From: Psychrobacillus sp. NEAU-3TGS
GTDB taxonomy: Bacteria; Bacillota; Bacilli; Bacillales_A; Planococcaceae
Assembly (NCBI RefSeq): GCF_029955155.1
Contig: NZ_JAPNOZ010000012.1
Span: forward strand, 186,001-250,000
DNA: 64,000 nucleotides
Direction of reading: 5' to 3'
The notes beneath the pieces were generated by a model that saw only the letters and a list, made by a program, of their open reading frames with translations, made no database searches and was not told the origin of the DNA. Position 1 is the stretch's first letter, and each line of letters begins with the position of its first letter. Of this stretch, positions 54,047 through 63,222 are shown piece by piece. A program made the position numbers and the translations under genes.

Positions 54047-55690
54047 TTAAACTATACCAACATCCATTTTATTGTCATTAATAAATTGGTAAGCCATTAT
54101 GGCCACTTCAAGGGCAAGTCGATTGGAAGGAGCCATAAAATCCTCTCCTAGTAAAGATTCTAGTTTCTCAAGCCGGTGGTACAAAGTTTGCCTAACGATA
54201 AACAAGCGATCTGCAGTATCTTTTTTTGAACCGTTGCATGCAAGATAGACGCGAAGTGTTTCAAAAAGATTGCTTTCCATCTTCTGATCGTAATCTAATA
54301 CGGCTGATAAGTAATCTAGTACATACGTCTCTAATTCCTCACTATTTTTTAAAAGAAGAAGGAGTCTATAAATACCTAGTTTTTCAAAGAAGTTTGTTTC
54401 TGCTATCTTAGCATCATGAAGTGTAAGCACTTTTTTAGCTTCATCGTAACCTCTTTTTACATCTCGCAGATCTTCATAAACCATGCTTATACCAAAAGTG
54501 CACCTAGTCCCATCGATGAAATTATTGGATTTCATTTCCATAATACACTGAATCACTTGGGTAAAACGGTTGGTTTCATTTTTAAGGTGATCGGCTGCGA
54601 TGAAGGAAGCAATAATGGCAATCTCATTTTTATAAGATGCAACTGTTGGAAAAAATCCTGCTCTTTTGAATAGAGATCGAATCATTAAAGATCTTTGGAC
54701 TTTAATTTCTTCCCAATCTTCTTCACTTATACTTGTCACTGGCAAATTCATCTGAATGATAAAAATTCGAAAATGCATGTTACGGCTTGCTGATGGTAAA
54801 TATTTTTGTAAATCGCCTTGTTCAAAATCTCTGCCATCCAATAAGTTCCGGACAAATTCATCTTCGTTATGTTGGTTCCGCTCTTCAATCGTACGATTGC
54901 GCAATAATATCTGGGCAATAGCAAGTGCAGCACGATCCAGCATAAGAAAGGTAAATTCGTCTGGCATCGTCTGTTTTAATTGGATGCATAGATATCCCCA
55001 AGTTTGTCCCAGTCCTTCTACTAGCATGAGAGCGAAGGATTGCTCATTGATCGTAAAAAGTATTTGTTCCGATTGGGGCAAAGTGGAATCTTCGAGATAA
55101 GTTCGAATAGTTTTTTCTAATTCCTTAGTTTCAGATGGGTAATAATATGATTTTCCATTATCAGTAATGAAGATAACATCCTCACGGAAAAACTGATGCA
55201 ACTCTAATAGAATCTTTAAAATACCATTGGGAGTTAGAGACAAAGCATTAAATTTCCGTGAGAGCATATCAAGCTGTGAAAGCATTTGATGGTGTTGATT
55301 GATGATAAATGTATGAAGATCTTGGGTGATGTCAACAAACTTTACAGTATGTTCAAATATAACAATAGGAAAAGAGTGCTTGTTAGCAAGTTCAATGAGT
55401 TCTGTAGGAATCTCCTTAAAGTAAATTCCAAGCTCTATGCAAATACATGCGACATCTTTTTCTATTAACTTTTTTAAATATGCTAGTTGCTTAGGAAGGT
55501 CGAGCTGCAGACCACCACCTGTTGTAAGAATCATTTCCCCTCCGTTGATCAATGATTCAAAGTCATTTACTTCTAACACATGTGACCATTTCACTTGCCG
55601 CCCTAATCCACTTTCTCCCGCAATAACTCTTGCACATTTGAACGAATCACGAGCAAGCACATCCCTAACAGTCAATTTCAATTCATTCAT
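54047..55690 (-). CDS. PucR-family transcriptional regulator
   Basis: ATG 55690 (MNELKLTVRDVLARDSFKCA) follows GGGGAGGT and is preferred over 55756. The protein of about 547 residues has the PucR N-terminal domain, a middle GGDEF-like region, and a C-terminal helix-turn-helix: LFETLRVYLACNGSKKDTAD followed by RLFIVRQTLYHRLEKLESLL. It is divergent from the mmsA-aminotransferase-ald genes and is their likely regulator, responding to an amino compound. Confidence 0.85.
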   Translation of the reverse strand: MNELKLTVRDVLARDSFKCARVIAGESGLGRQVKWSHVLEVNDFESLINGGEMILTTGGGLQLDLPKQLAYLKKLIEKDVACICIELGIYFKEIPTELIELANKHSFPIVIFEHTVKFVDITQDLHTFIINQHHQMLSQLDMLSRKFNALSLTPNGILKILLELHQFFREDVIFITDNGKSYYYPSETKELEKTIRTYLEDSTLPQSEQILFTINEQSFALMLVEGLGQTWGYLCIQLKQTMPDEFTFLMLDRAALAIAQILLRNRTIEERNQHNEDEFVRNLLDGRDFEQGDLQKYLPSASRNMHFRIFIIQMNLPVTSISEEDWEEIKVQRSLMIRSLFKRAGFFPTVASYKNEIAIIASFIAADHLKNETNRFTQVIQCIMEMKSNNFIDGTRCTFGISMVYEDLRDVKRGYDEAKKVLTLHDAKIAETNFFEKLGIYRLLLLLKNSEELETYVLDYLSAVLDYDQKMESNLFETLRVYLACNGSKKDTADRLFIVRQTLYHRLEKLESLLGEDFMAPSNRLALEVAIMAYQFINDNKMDVGIV

Positions 55691-55842
55691 CCAAAAGATA
55701 CCTCCCCATAACGTAAAAATAATAAGGTCATGATTTAACATAGTGTAAAGTGACAATAGTCAAAATAATTTGTAAAGTATACTATGAAGTCTATCGAAAA
55801 TAGCATGAACTAGCAAGAGAAATAGAATAGGAGGAATAAAAT

Positions 55843-57306
55843 ATGACGACTACAGCAGTAGAAAAGAAAACGCTAACAAATTTCATCAATGGACAATGGG
55901 TAAAGTCAACGACAGATAAATATGAAGAAGTACCGAATCCAGCAACCGGGGAAATTCTTGCAGAAGTTCCGATTTCTACGAAGGAAGATTTGGACAATGC
56001 AGTAAGAGCTGCAAAAAAAGCGTTTGCCAAATGGAAAAAGACAGCTGTTCCACAACGATCCCGAATTTTATTCAAATATCATCAGTTATTAACTGAAAAC
56101 TGGGATCAACTGGCGAAGCTCATTACGATGGAAAACGGAAAAAATTACAACGAAGCATATGGTGAAGTGCTACGCGGAATTGAATGTGTAGAGTTTGCGG
56201 CTGGTGCTCCGACACTCATGATGGGTACACAACTACCGGATATTGCGACAAATGTTGAGTCTGGTATGTACCGTTATCCACTTGGAGTAATTGGAGGAAT
56301 TACCCCTTTCAACTTCCCTATGATGGTGCCGTGCTGGATGTTCCCTCTAGCAATTGCGAGTGGTAATACGTTCATTCTAAAGCCATCAGAGCGCACGCCA
56401 CTTTTGGCAAATCGTCTTGCAGAGCTACTGCATGAAGCAGGCCTTCCGGATGGAGTTTTCAATATCGTACATGGTGCACATGATATCGTGAACGGCATCC
56501 TTAGCCACCCGGACATCCCGGCTGTATCATTTGTAGGCTCACAGCCAGTAGCAGAATATGTATACAAAACAGGAACATCGAATGGCAAGCGCGTACAAGC
56601 ATTAGCAGGTGCCAAGAATCATACGATTGTCATGCCTGATGCTGATATGGACTTAACTGTAACCAACATCATTAATGCTGCATTTGGATCTGCTGGAGAA
56701 AGATGTATGGCTTGTGCAGTCGTCGTTGCTGTAGGCGATGTAGCAGATCAGTTGGTTGAAAGATTAGTGGAAGAGTCGAATAAGATGACAATTGGTAACG
56801 GTTTAGAAGAAGGGGTATTCCTTGGTCCAGTCATTCGAAATTCCCATAAAGACAAAACATTAAGCTATATCGAATCAGGTATTGAAGATGGCGCGAAGCT
56901 GTCACGTGATGGCCGTAGCGATAAATCCTCTTCAGAAGGTGGTTATTTTGTTGGACCGACCATTTTCGATCATGTAACACAGGAAATGAAGATTTGGAAA
57001 GAAGAAATTTTTGCACCAGTATTATCTATCGTGAGGGTGGAGACATTGGAGGAAGCAATTGAGTTTGCGAACAAATCAGAGTTCGCAAATGGAGCATGTC
57101 TATTTACAGATAGTGCAAAAGCAATCCGTCAGTTCAGAGAGGAGATTGATGCAGGAATGCTTGGTGTAAACCTTGGAGTACCTGCACCAATGGCATTCTT
57201 CCCATTCTCTGGTTACAAAAAATCATTCTACGGCGATCTACATGCCAATGGCCGTGATGGAATTGAGTTTTACACCCGGAAAAAAATGTTAACAGCTCGT
57301 CACTGA
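55843..57306 (+). CDS. mmsA: CoA-acylating methylmalonate-semialdehyde dehydrogenase
   Basis: The 487-residue aldehyde dehydrogenase has [20 protein letters not shown], the NAD-binding [20 protein letters not shown], and the catalytic cysteine in [10 protein letters not shown]. This subgroup oxidises methylmalonate or malonate semialdehyde to propionyl- or acetyl-CoA. ATG 55843 follows AGGAGGAA. Its place before an omega-aminotransferase suggests malonate semialdehyde from beta-alanine as substrate. Confidence 0.9.
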   Translation: MTTTAVEKKTLTNFINGQWVKSTTDKYEEVPNPATGEILAEVPISTKEDLDNAVRAAKKAFAKWKKTAVPQRSRILFKYHQLLTENWDQLAKLITMENGKNYNEAYGEVLRGIECVEFAAGAPTLMMGTQLPDIATNVESGMYRYPLGVIGGITPFNFPMMVPCWMFPLAIASGNTFILKPSERTPLLANRLAELLHEAGLPDGVFNIVHGAHDIVNGILSHPDIPAVSFVGSQPVAEYVYKTGTSNGKRVQALAGAKNHTIVMPDADMDLTVTNIINAAFGSAGERCMACAVVVAVGDVADQLVERLVEESNKMTIGNGLEEGVFLGPVIRNSHKDKTLSYIESGIEDGAKLSRDGRSDKSSSEGGYFVGPTIFDHVTQEMKIWKEEIFAPVLSIVRVETLEEAIEFANKSEFANGACLFTDSAKAIRQFREEIDAGMLGVNLGVPAPMAFFPFSGYKKSFYGDLHANGRDGIEFYTRKKMLTARH

Positions 57307-57374
57307 TCGTAAAGTATTTGTTCAACAAAGGATAAATGGGTTGAAGCTTATAAATTAAAAAGGGAGTGGAGAAA

Positions 57375-58745
57375 ATGACAACAGCAAAAGAGACGACAAA
57401 GTCATTAGTGCAAAAAGACCGTGAAAATGTATGGCATCACATTTCTGCTTACAACGAAAAGAATCCTCCGATGGTTGTAGAGAGCGGAGAGGGAGCATGG
57501 ATTACTGATCATGATGGCAACCGTTATCTTGACGGGATGTCTGGACTGTGGGCAGTGAATGTTGGTTATGGTCGTGAAGAACTTGCACAAGCAGCATACG
57601 AGCAAATGAAGAAACTAGCGTATGTACCGATGACTCAAAGTCACGGACCAGCAATTGAATTAGCAGAAAGGTTAAATAAAATGCTTGGCGACGATTATCA
57701 GATTTTTTATTCGAATAGCGGATCTGATGCTAATGAAGTAGCGTTTAAGTTGGCGCGTCAATACCATCAGCAAAACGGGGAACCTTCTCGTTATAAATTC
57801 ATTTCCCGTTATCGTGCCTATCATGGAAGTTCAATGGGGGCACTAGCAGCGACAGGTCAAGCATTACGTAAATATAAATATGAGCCGCTTGCACCTGGAT
57901 TCTTACATGTAGCACCACCTGATAATTACCGTAGACCAGCAGGACAATCGATCGAAGAATATAATATTCAACGTGCTCAGGAGTTTGAAGAAAAAATTAT
58001 TTGGGAGCAAAAAGAGACGATTGCGGGAATTATAATGGAACCGCTTATCACAGGTGGCGGTATTCTCATTCCACATCCTGTTTATTTAGAAAAAGTCCAA
58101 GAGATTTGTAACCGTCACGGTGTATTGCTTATTGTAGACGAAGTGATTTGTGGTTTCGGACGCACAGGAAAAGCGTTTGGTCATCAGCATTTCAATCTGA
58201 AGCCGGATATCATTACGATGGCAAAGGGGCTGACAAGTGCTTACTTGCCACTATCTGTAACCGCAATTCGCAAAGATATTTATGAAAAATTCGACACTGG
58301 AGAAGAAAACAGCCATTTCCGTCACGTAAATACGTTTGGTGGAAATCCAGCAGCTTGTGCGGTTGCATTAAAAAACCTAGACATCATGGAAAGAGAAAAT
58401 CTATTTGAACGTTCTGCTGAAATTGGAGAACGTGTGTTAAAAGAGTTAGAGACTCTTAAAGACCATCCATTTGTCGGAGATATCCGCGGTCTTGGTTTCC
58501 TAATAGGGATTGAGCTTGTTGATGACAAGGAAACAAGACAGCCAGCGACTAATGCACGTGTTGCAAAAATTATTAGCGAGTGTAAGGCAAACGGACTCAT
58601 TATTGGAAGAAATGGGGATACGGTTGCCGGTTATAACAATATTCTAGCACTTAGCCCACCGCTTTCTTGTACGGATGAAGATGTCGATTTTATCCTTGCG
58701 GTACTAAAAAAAGTATTTAAAGAAAACGAGTCTTTTAAAGGCTAA
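57375..58745 (+). CDS. Omega-amino acid:pyruvate aminotransferase (class III)
   Basis: ATG 57375 is preferred, as GTG 57366 lies in the ribosome site AGGGAGTGG. The protein of about 456 residues has the class III pattern: DGMSGLWAVNVGYGREELAQ, FYSNSGSDANEVAFKLARQY, IVDEVICGFGRTGKAFGHQH, and the PLP lysine in TMAKGLTSAYLPLSVTAI. With the semialdehyde dehydrogenase and alanine dehydrogenase it fits beta-alanine or GABA breakdown using pyruvate as acceptor. Confidence 0.88.
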   Translation: MTTAKETTKSLVQKDRENVWHHISAYNEKNPPMVVESGEGAWITDHDGNRYLDGMSGLWAVNVGYGREELAQAAYEQMKKLAYVPMTQSHGPAIELAERLNKMLGDDYQIFYSNSGSDANEVAFKLARQYHQQNGEPSRYKFISRYRAYHGSSMGALAATGQALRKYKYEPLAPGFLHVAPPDNYRRPAGQSIEEYNIQRAQEFEEKIIWEQKETIAGIIMEPLITGGGILIPHPVYLEKVQEICNRHGVLLIVDEVICGFGRTGKAFGHQHFNLKPDIITMAKGLTSAYLPLSVTAIRKDIYEKFDTGEENSHFRHVNTFGGNPAACAVALKNLDIMERENLFERSAEIGERVLKELETLKDHPFVGDIRGLGFLIGIELVDDKETRQPATNARVAKIISECKANGLIIGRNGDTVAGYNNILALSPPLSCTDEDVDFILAVLKKVFKENESFKG

Positions 58746-58788
58746 ACCATATCAAGGAATACTACATGTAGATTGAGGAGGAGTATAA

Positions 58789-59922
58789 ATGAAAATCGGT
58801 GTTCCAAAAGAGATAAAAAACAATGAAAATCGAGTTGCAATGACACCAAGTGGAGTTGTTACATTAAAGAATGCTGGTCATGAAGTCTATATCGAAACAG
58901 GTGCTGGTTTAAAATCAGGTTTTACCGATGAGGACTACAACCGCGAAGGAGCCATTGTTGTTGCAACAGCAAAAGAGGCATGGCTAGCTGACATGGTAAT
59001 GAAAGTAAAAGAACCATTAGAAGAAGAATACGGTTATTTCCGAGAAGGGTTAATCCTTTTCACCTATTTACACCTGGCGGCAGAGCCGGCTCTAACGAAA
59101 GCTTTAATAGACAATAAAGTCGTTGCAATTGCTTACGAGACAGTACAATTGCCGAATAATACATTGCCATTGTTATCACCGATGAGTGAAGTAGCTGGTC
59201 GTATGGCTACACAAATCGGTGCACAATATCTGGAACAAATTCACGGAGGAAAAGGGGTTCTATTAGGAGGAGTTCCTGGTGTACCACGCGGCAAGGTGAC
59301 CATTATCGGAGGCGGAATTGCTGGAACAAATGCGGCACGTGTTGCAATTGGGATGGGAGCACAAGTAACAGTTATCGATTTAAGTGTAGATCGACTCCGA
59401 CAATTGGAAGAGCTTTTCGGAAATGATGTGCAGACACTCGCGTCCAACCCTTATAATATCGCTGTATCGGTGAAAGATTCTGACCTGGTTGTTGGAGCAG
59501 TTCTTATTCCGGGTGCACGAGCTCCGAAACTCGTTTCGGAAGAGATGATTAAGTCCATGAGTCCTGGTTCCGTACTTGTTGATATTGCGATTGATCAAGG
59601 TGGCATTTTTGAAACATCAGACCGAATTACAACACATGACAACCCGATATACGAAAAGCATGGTGTCGTTCACTATGCGGTTGCTAATATGCCAGGTGCA
59701 GTTCCTTACACATCCACAATGGCTTTAACAAATATGACTGTACCATATGCTTTACAAATTGCGAACAAAGGATACGTTCAAGCTTGTCTTGATAATGAGC
59801 CCCTAGCAAAAGGTGTCAACATATTAGATGGTCATGTGACGTACAAGGCGGTGGCGGAAGACCTTGGGTATGCATTTAAATCGGTACAAGAGCTACTAAA
59901 GAAGGAATTTGCACATCAATAG
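58789..59922 (+). CDS. ald: Alanine dehydrogenase
   Basis: The 377-residue protein begins [20 protein letters not shown], has catalytic-type Lys in [12 protein letters not shown] and His in YLHLAAEP, and the NAD loop [20 protein letters not shown]. It reversibly deaminates alanine to pyruvate, so it can regenerate the acceptor for the aminotransferase encoded just upstream. ATG 58789 follows GAGGAGG. A terminator lies at 59996-60029. Confidence 0.95.
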   Translation: MKIGVPKEIKNNENRVAMTPSGVVTLKNAGHEVYIETGAGLKSGFTDEDYNREGAIVVATAKEAWLADMVMKVKEPLEEEYGYFREGLILFTYLHLAAEPALTKALIDNKVVAIAYETVQLPNNTLPLLSPMSEVAGRMATQIGAQYLEQIHGGKGVLLGGVPGVPRGKVTIIGGGIAGTNAARVAIGMGAQVTVIDLSVDRLRQLEELFGNDVQTLASNPYNIAVSVKDSDLVVGAVLIPGARAPKLVSEEMIKSMSPGSVLVDIAIDQGGIFETSDRITTHDNPIYEKHGVVHYAVANMPGAVPYTSTMALTNMTVPYALQIANKGYVQACLDNEPLAKGVNILDGHVTYKAVAEDLGYAFKSVQELLKKEFAHQ

Positions 59923-59995
59923 ATCAAAAGAAACGAAGTAAGTAAGAATAAAGAGCGATTATTTTGTAGAATAAAACATACAAACAAAGGGCAGC

Positions 59996-60035
59996 TTCTC
60001 CTAATTAAAATTTAGGGGAGTGGCCCTTCTTTTTA
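59996..60035 (+). terminator. Terminator after ald
   Basis: AAGGGC and CTCCTAA pair with TTAGGGGAG and GGCCCTT across small mismatches, followed by CTTTTTATT. The rest of 59923-60251 holds no gene I can support. Confidence 0.75.
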
Positions 60036-60251
60036 TTAGGTGCGATTGGAAACTGAACTAGTGTTTATAAAATTGACTGCAGAGTCAAAAGAAATAGTTT
60101 ATCTACTCCAATAATTAAATAAGCAGTACAATTTGATCAAGGGTTTGGATAGCATATCCACCTTCGAAATGGAACTCTATTTTTATTAACCAAAATAAAA
60201 TGAACGATTTACGATTTCAAACTGTCTAATAGATAACGAGGGGGTGGGAGC

Positions 60252-60743
60252 ATGAATTTGGAAAAACGAGCAATCGCGGGTGATGAACAAGCATTATTGG
60301 AGTTATTAACCCGACATGAGGAAACGCTTTACCGGACGGCCTTTGCATATCTGAAAAATGAGCATGATGCGGTTGAAGCGGTACAAGAGCTGACGTATCG
60401 GGCTTTAAAAAAGATTCATACCGTAAAAGAACCCGCATACATAGCAACATGGCTTGTCCGAATTGTTATTAATATTTGTTTAGACGTGAAAAAGAAGCAA
60501 GAGAAATTTATATATAATCATGATGTGGAAATCGCATCAACGGATCAGCAACCATTCGAAATGGCTGATATCATCGCAAGCTTACCACCAGAACAACAAG
60601 AACTAATTTACTTAAAATATTTCCAAGATATGAAGAACACAGACATTGCACAGTTTAAGCAAATTCCCGAAGGTACTGTGAAATCAAGGCTACACACGAC
60701 ATTAAAAAGATTACGCGTCCTTATTGAAAAGGAGGAACTGTAA
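60252..60743 (+). CDS. ECF-type RNA polymerase sigma factor
   Basis: The 163-residue protein has sigma region 2 (ETLYRTAFAYLKNEHDAVEA and the VQELTYRALKKIHTV core) and region 4 (LPPEQQELIYLKYFQDMKNT and IPEGTVKSRLHTTLKRLR). ATG 60252 follows GGGGGTGG. It ends exactly where the DUF4179 protein begins, the standard sigma/anti-sigma layout. Confidence 0.9.
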   Translation: MNLEKRAIAGDEQALLELLTRHEETLYRTAFAYLKNEHDAVEAVQELTYRALKKIHTVKEPAYIATWLVRIVINICLDVKKKQEKFIYNHDVEIASTDQQPFEMADIIASLPPEQQELIYLKYFQDMKNTDIAQFKQIPEGTVKSRLHTTLKRLRVLIEKEEL

Positions 60744-62048
60744 ATGACTAACTTGAACGAGCAGGACTTGCATAAGCTTATCAAGGAGTTAGAAGCAATT
60801 GAAATCCCGAAAGAAGCCTTACATCAAGCACGTATGAAAGCCGTGCAACAGCATCGATTAACAAAGAAGAGAAAACGTCGTCTGTATTCAGTTGCAAGTG
60901 TAGCTGCTATTATGCTGGTACTGTTTGTAGCATCCATTCGTGTATCTCCCGTATTTGCACAAACGATGGCCAAGATTCCAGGATTTGATTCTATCGTGCA
61001 CATGATTTCTTTTGATAAAGGAATTGGTGATATTGTTGAAAATAATTACTATGAGGAACTTGGAATTAAGGTAACGGAAGGCGATTATACGTTGACTTTA
61101 CAAGGTGTTGTGGCTGACCATACCGGGATGACAATATTCTATAAGCTGGAATCTCCCTTTGATCTATCCGATTTGAGTATAACTTCTATAGAAGTGTCTC
61201 AACAAGGCATCCCATTTGGTGTAATTAATTCCTACATTACCTCTCATTCTGGTGAAAGGAAGGTACATGAAGACAAAGTTGAAATTACGTCTACTGATGA
61301 TTTATCTTATGACAACAAGAAATTTGAATTTAATTTAAGTTTGAGTGATGTAGCAGAAACAAAGTTCGCCATACCGTTCACTCTCACTAAGTCTATTGAA
61401 CAACCAAAAGTATATGAGGTGAATCAAACTGTTGTCGTAGATGGACAAACAATAGACATTAAACAGTTGAAAATTTCGCCATTACGTGCAGAGATTCGTC
61501 TAGCTGCTGACGAACAAAACACAATGCAATTACTAAAATTCACATCAATGAGATTGATTGATGAGAATGGCGAAGAATGGGGGCAACTAAGAAATGAATC
61601 GGGAGGAGTCAGCAATTTTGAAGACGGTGACGTGAGCTTATTTTTACAAAGTAATTACTTCCGACAGCCGAAAAAATTAACGTTAGAAATAGATAGGATT
61701 CAAGCACTTCCAAAAGGTTCGGACTATATCGAGATAGATTTTGAGCAAAAGAAAGTCCTCTATATGCCAAGTGATTTGGATATTACTGTTCAAGTACCAT
61801 CGGATAATACATTGGAAGTCACTTATCCATCTGGCGGTTGGCTGCTGTTTTCTCAAATGGTGGATCAAGAAGGCAAAAATTTAAGTAATAATCTAATTGA
61901 AACGCATATGAGCAGAGAAGAACCATATGTCACAGAAGTCTCTACATTTGATTTTGAAAAGGCAGTGAATCCAATTCGCTTCCATATTAATAGCTATCCA
62001 TCGTATTTGGACGGTAAGGTAGAAATTGATATACCCTTTTATGAATAG
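60744..62048 (+). CDS. DUF4179 anti-sigma-like membrane protein
   Basis: The 434-residue protein has a cytoplasmic N-terminus (about 1-48), one transmembrane helix (LYSVASVAAIMLVLFVASIR), and an extracytoplasmic DUF4179 region starting VSPVFAQTMAKIPGFDSIVH, followed by a second beta-rich domain. It is probably the anti-sigma factor or sensor for the ECF sigma encoded directly upstream. The two genes abut with no spacer. The end overlaps the convergent DUF2809 gene by 10 bases. Confidence 0.85.
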   Translation: MTNLNEQDLHKLIKELEAIEIPKEALHQARMKAVQQHRLTKKRKRRLYSVASVAAIMLVLFVASIRVSPVFAQTMAKIPGFDSIVHMISFDKGIGDIVENNYYEELGIKVTEGDYTLTLQGVVADHTGMTIFYKLESPFDLSDLSITSIEVSQQGIPFGVINSYITSHSGERKVHEDKVEITSTDDLSYDNKKFEFNLSLSDVAETKFAIPFTLTKSIEQPKVYEVNQTVVVDGQTIDIKQLKISPLRAEIRLAADEQNTMQLLKFTSMRLIDENGEEWGQLRNESGGVSNFEDGDVSLFLQSNYFRQPKKLTLEIDRIQALPKGSDYIEIDFEQKKVLYMPSDLDITVQVPSDNTLEVTYPSGGWLLFSQMVDQEGKNLSNNLIETHMSREEPYVTEVSTFDFEKAVNPIRFHINSYPSYLDGKVEIDIPFYE

Positions 62049-62551
62049 GGTTTTACCTTTATGTAACAACCCCCACCGTTATAAGGAAGTAAGCCTCCTT
62101 TGCGGCGGGGGTTATTGTGTATTCGCTGGATAGATAAAAGTATCACTTTATCGAAGAAGGTAGCTAACAGAATCCCAACCACATATCGAAATAAATCTAC
62201 TGTCTGAAATCCTTTGCCGAATATTAAAGCTCCGAGTGAAGTAGCACGAATTTGCTTTATCCACTCTCCTTGATATAGTTGGCTGAATTCAATGCTAAAG
62301 CAAAAAAGGAAACTAATCCAAATAGCTAAGATTAACCTTTTACGCACCAAAAGGAAACGGAGTGCGTAATAGACCATCATAGCCCAAATAACATCCCCAG
62401 CGTTTTCTGCTATAAACGGCGGAAGTTCATGGCTATATCTCCTAGAGGCTAGCCCCAAGAAAATGGTAGTGGCAACTGTAATTACATAGGCTATCCTAAT
62501 TTTAATGTAACGTAAATTGATGTATTCGTTTTTTATAGTCAATGAGATCAC
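62039..62551 (-). CDS. DUF2809 membrane protein
   Basis: The 170-residue protein has about four hydrophobic segments and the DUF2809 pattern: IFLGLASRRYSHELPPFIAE, NAGDVIWAMMVYYALRFLLV and IEFSQLYQGEWIKQIRATSL, then SLGALIFGKGFQTVDLFRYV. The last 25 residues, including NNPRRKGGLLPYNGGG, are encoded by the hairpin that also terminates the convergent sigma operon, so the native stop may have been lost. Starts at GTG 62551 or TTG 62542 both have weak ribosome sites. Confidence 0.8.
   Translation of the reverse strand: MISLTIKNEYINLRYIKIRIAYVITVATTIFLGLASRRYSHELPPFIAENAGDVIWAMMVYYALRFLLVRKRLILAIWISFLFCFSIEFSQLYQGEWIKQIRATSLGALIFGKGFQTVDLFRYVVGILLATFFDKVILLSIQRIHNNPRRKGGLLPYNGGGCYIKVKPYS
62068..62116 (+). 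terminator. Terminator of the sigma operon, inside the DUF2809 frame
   Basis: AACCCCC and CCG pair with CGG and GGGGGTT around an A-C mismatch, with a T-rich tail (ATTGTGT). Confidence 0.65.
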
Positions 62552-62733
62552 TCTTTGGAATATATTTAATCTTCAATATACAAGTATTGTATTGTGGAAG
62601 CAAGAGTTGGATAAATCGAATTCTTTGCAGTAGAGATTTGTACTGAAAGCATTTGCTGGCTATGGTATTTTCTTATTATAGAAGGAGATAACAGAATTTA
62701 CGTTGAATATGTATAAAATAGAAGGAGTGAAAG

Positions 62734-63141
62734 ATGGATAAAAATAAACGTTCCAACTTCTGGGTGGCTTTTACAAATACCGTTATTCTTTGTTTGGCTC
62801 AAATTATTTATTGGACAATCCTAGCCGAAATTATGGATACATTAGTTTTTCAATTTTTAGTTTTTCCTTTAATCATTGTATTAATAAATACTATTCTTTG
62901 GTTCAGCACATTCAAACTAAAATTTTATCAACATGCGCTATTCGTCTATGGCGCTTTCTTTGTTTCGGTTATTGTTTCTTCATTTCTGCTCTTAGTAGTG
63001 TTAGATCATCAGGAACTTCCGCCTGGTGAAGTAGTATTATTTACGGATGTTTTATTTATTTTTATCACTGTATCCGTACAGTTGTTAATTTTAATGCTGT
63101 TAAATTTCATTATGTATATTTTTTATAGAGTCTTTACTTAA
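62734..63141 (+). CDS. Four-helix membrane protein of unknown function
   Basis: The 135-residue protein has four hydrophobic segments (about residues 8-31, 35-57, 66-90 and 105-130). ATG 62734 follows GAAGGAGTGA. I do not recognise a named family. Confidence 0.65.
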   Translation: MDKNKRSNFWVAFTNTVILCLAQIIYWTILAEIMDTLVFQFLVFPLIIVLINTILWFSTFKLKFYQHALFVYGAFFVSVIVSSFLLLVVLDHQELPPGEVVLFTDVLFIFITVSVQLLILMLLNFIMYIFYRVFT

Positions 63142-63222
63142 TGGAAAATCATTTAAAGCTCCTATGAAAAAGTCACCTTCAGCAGGTTTTCGTGTTTAAT
63201 AAATGTTATTACATAGGAGGTA

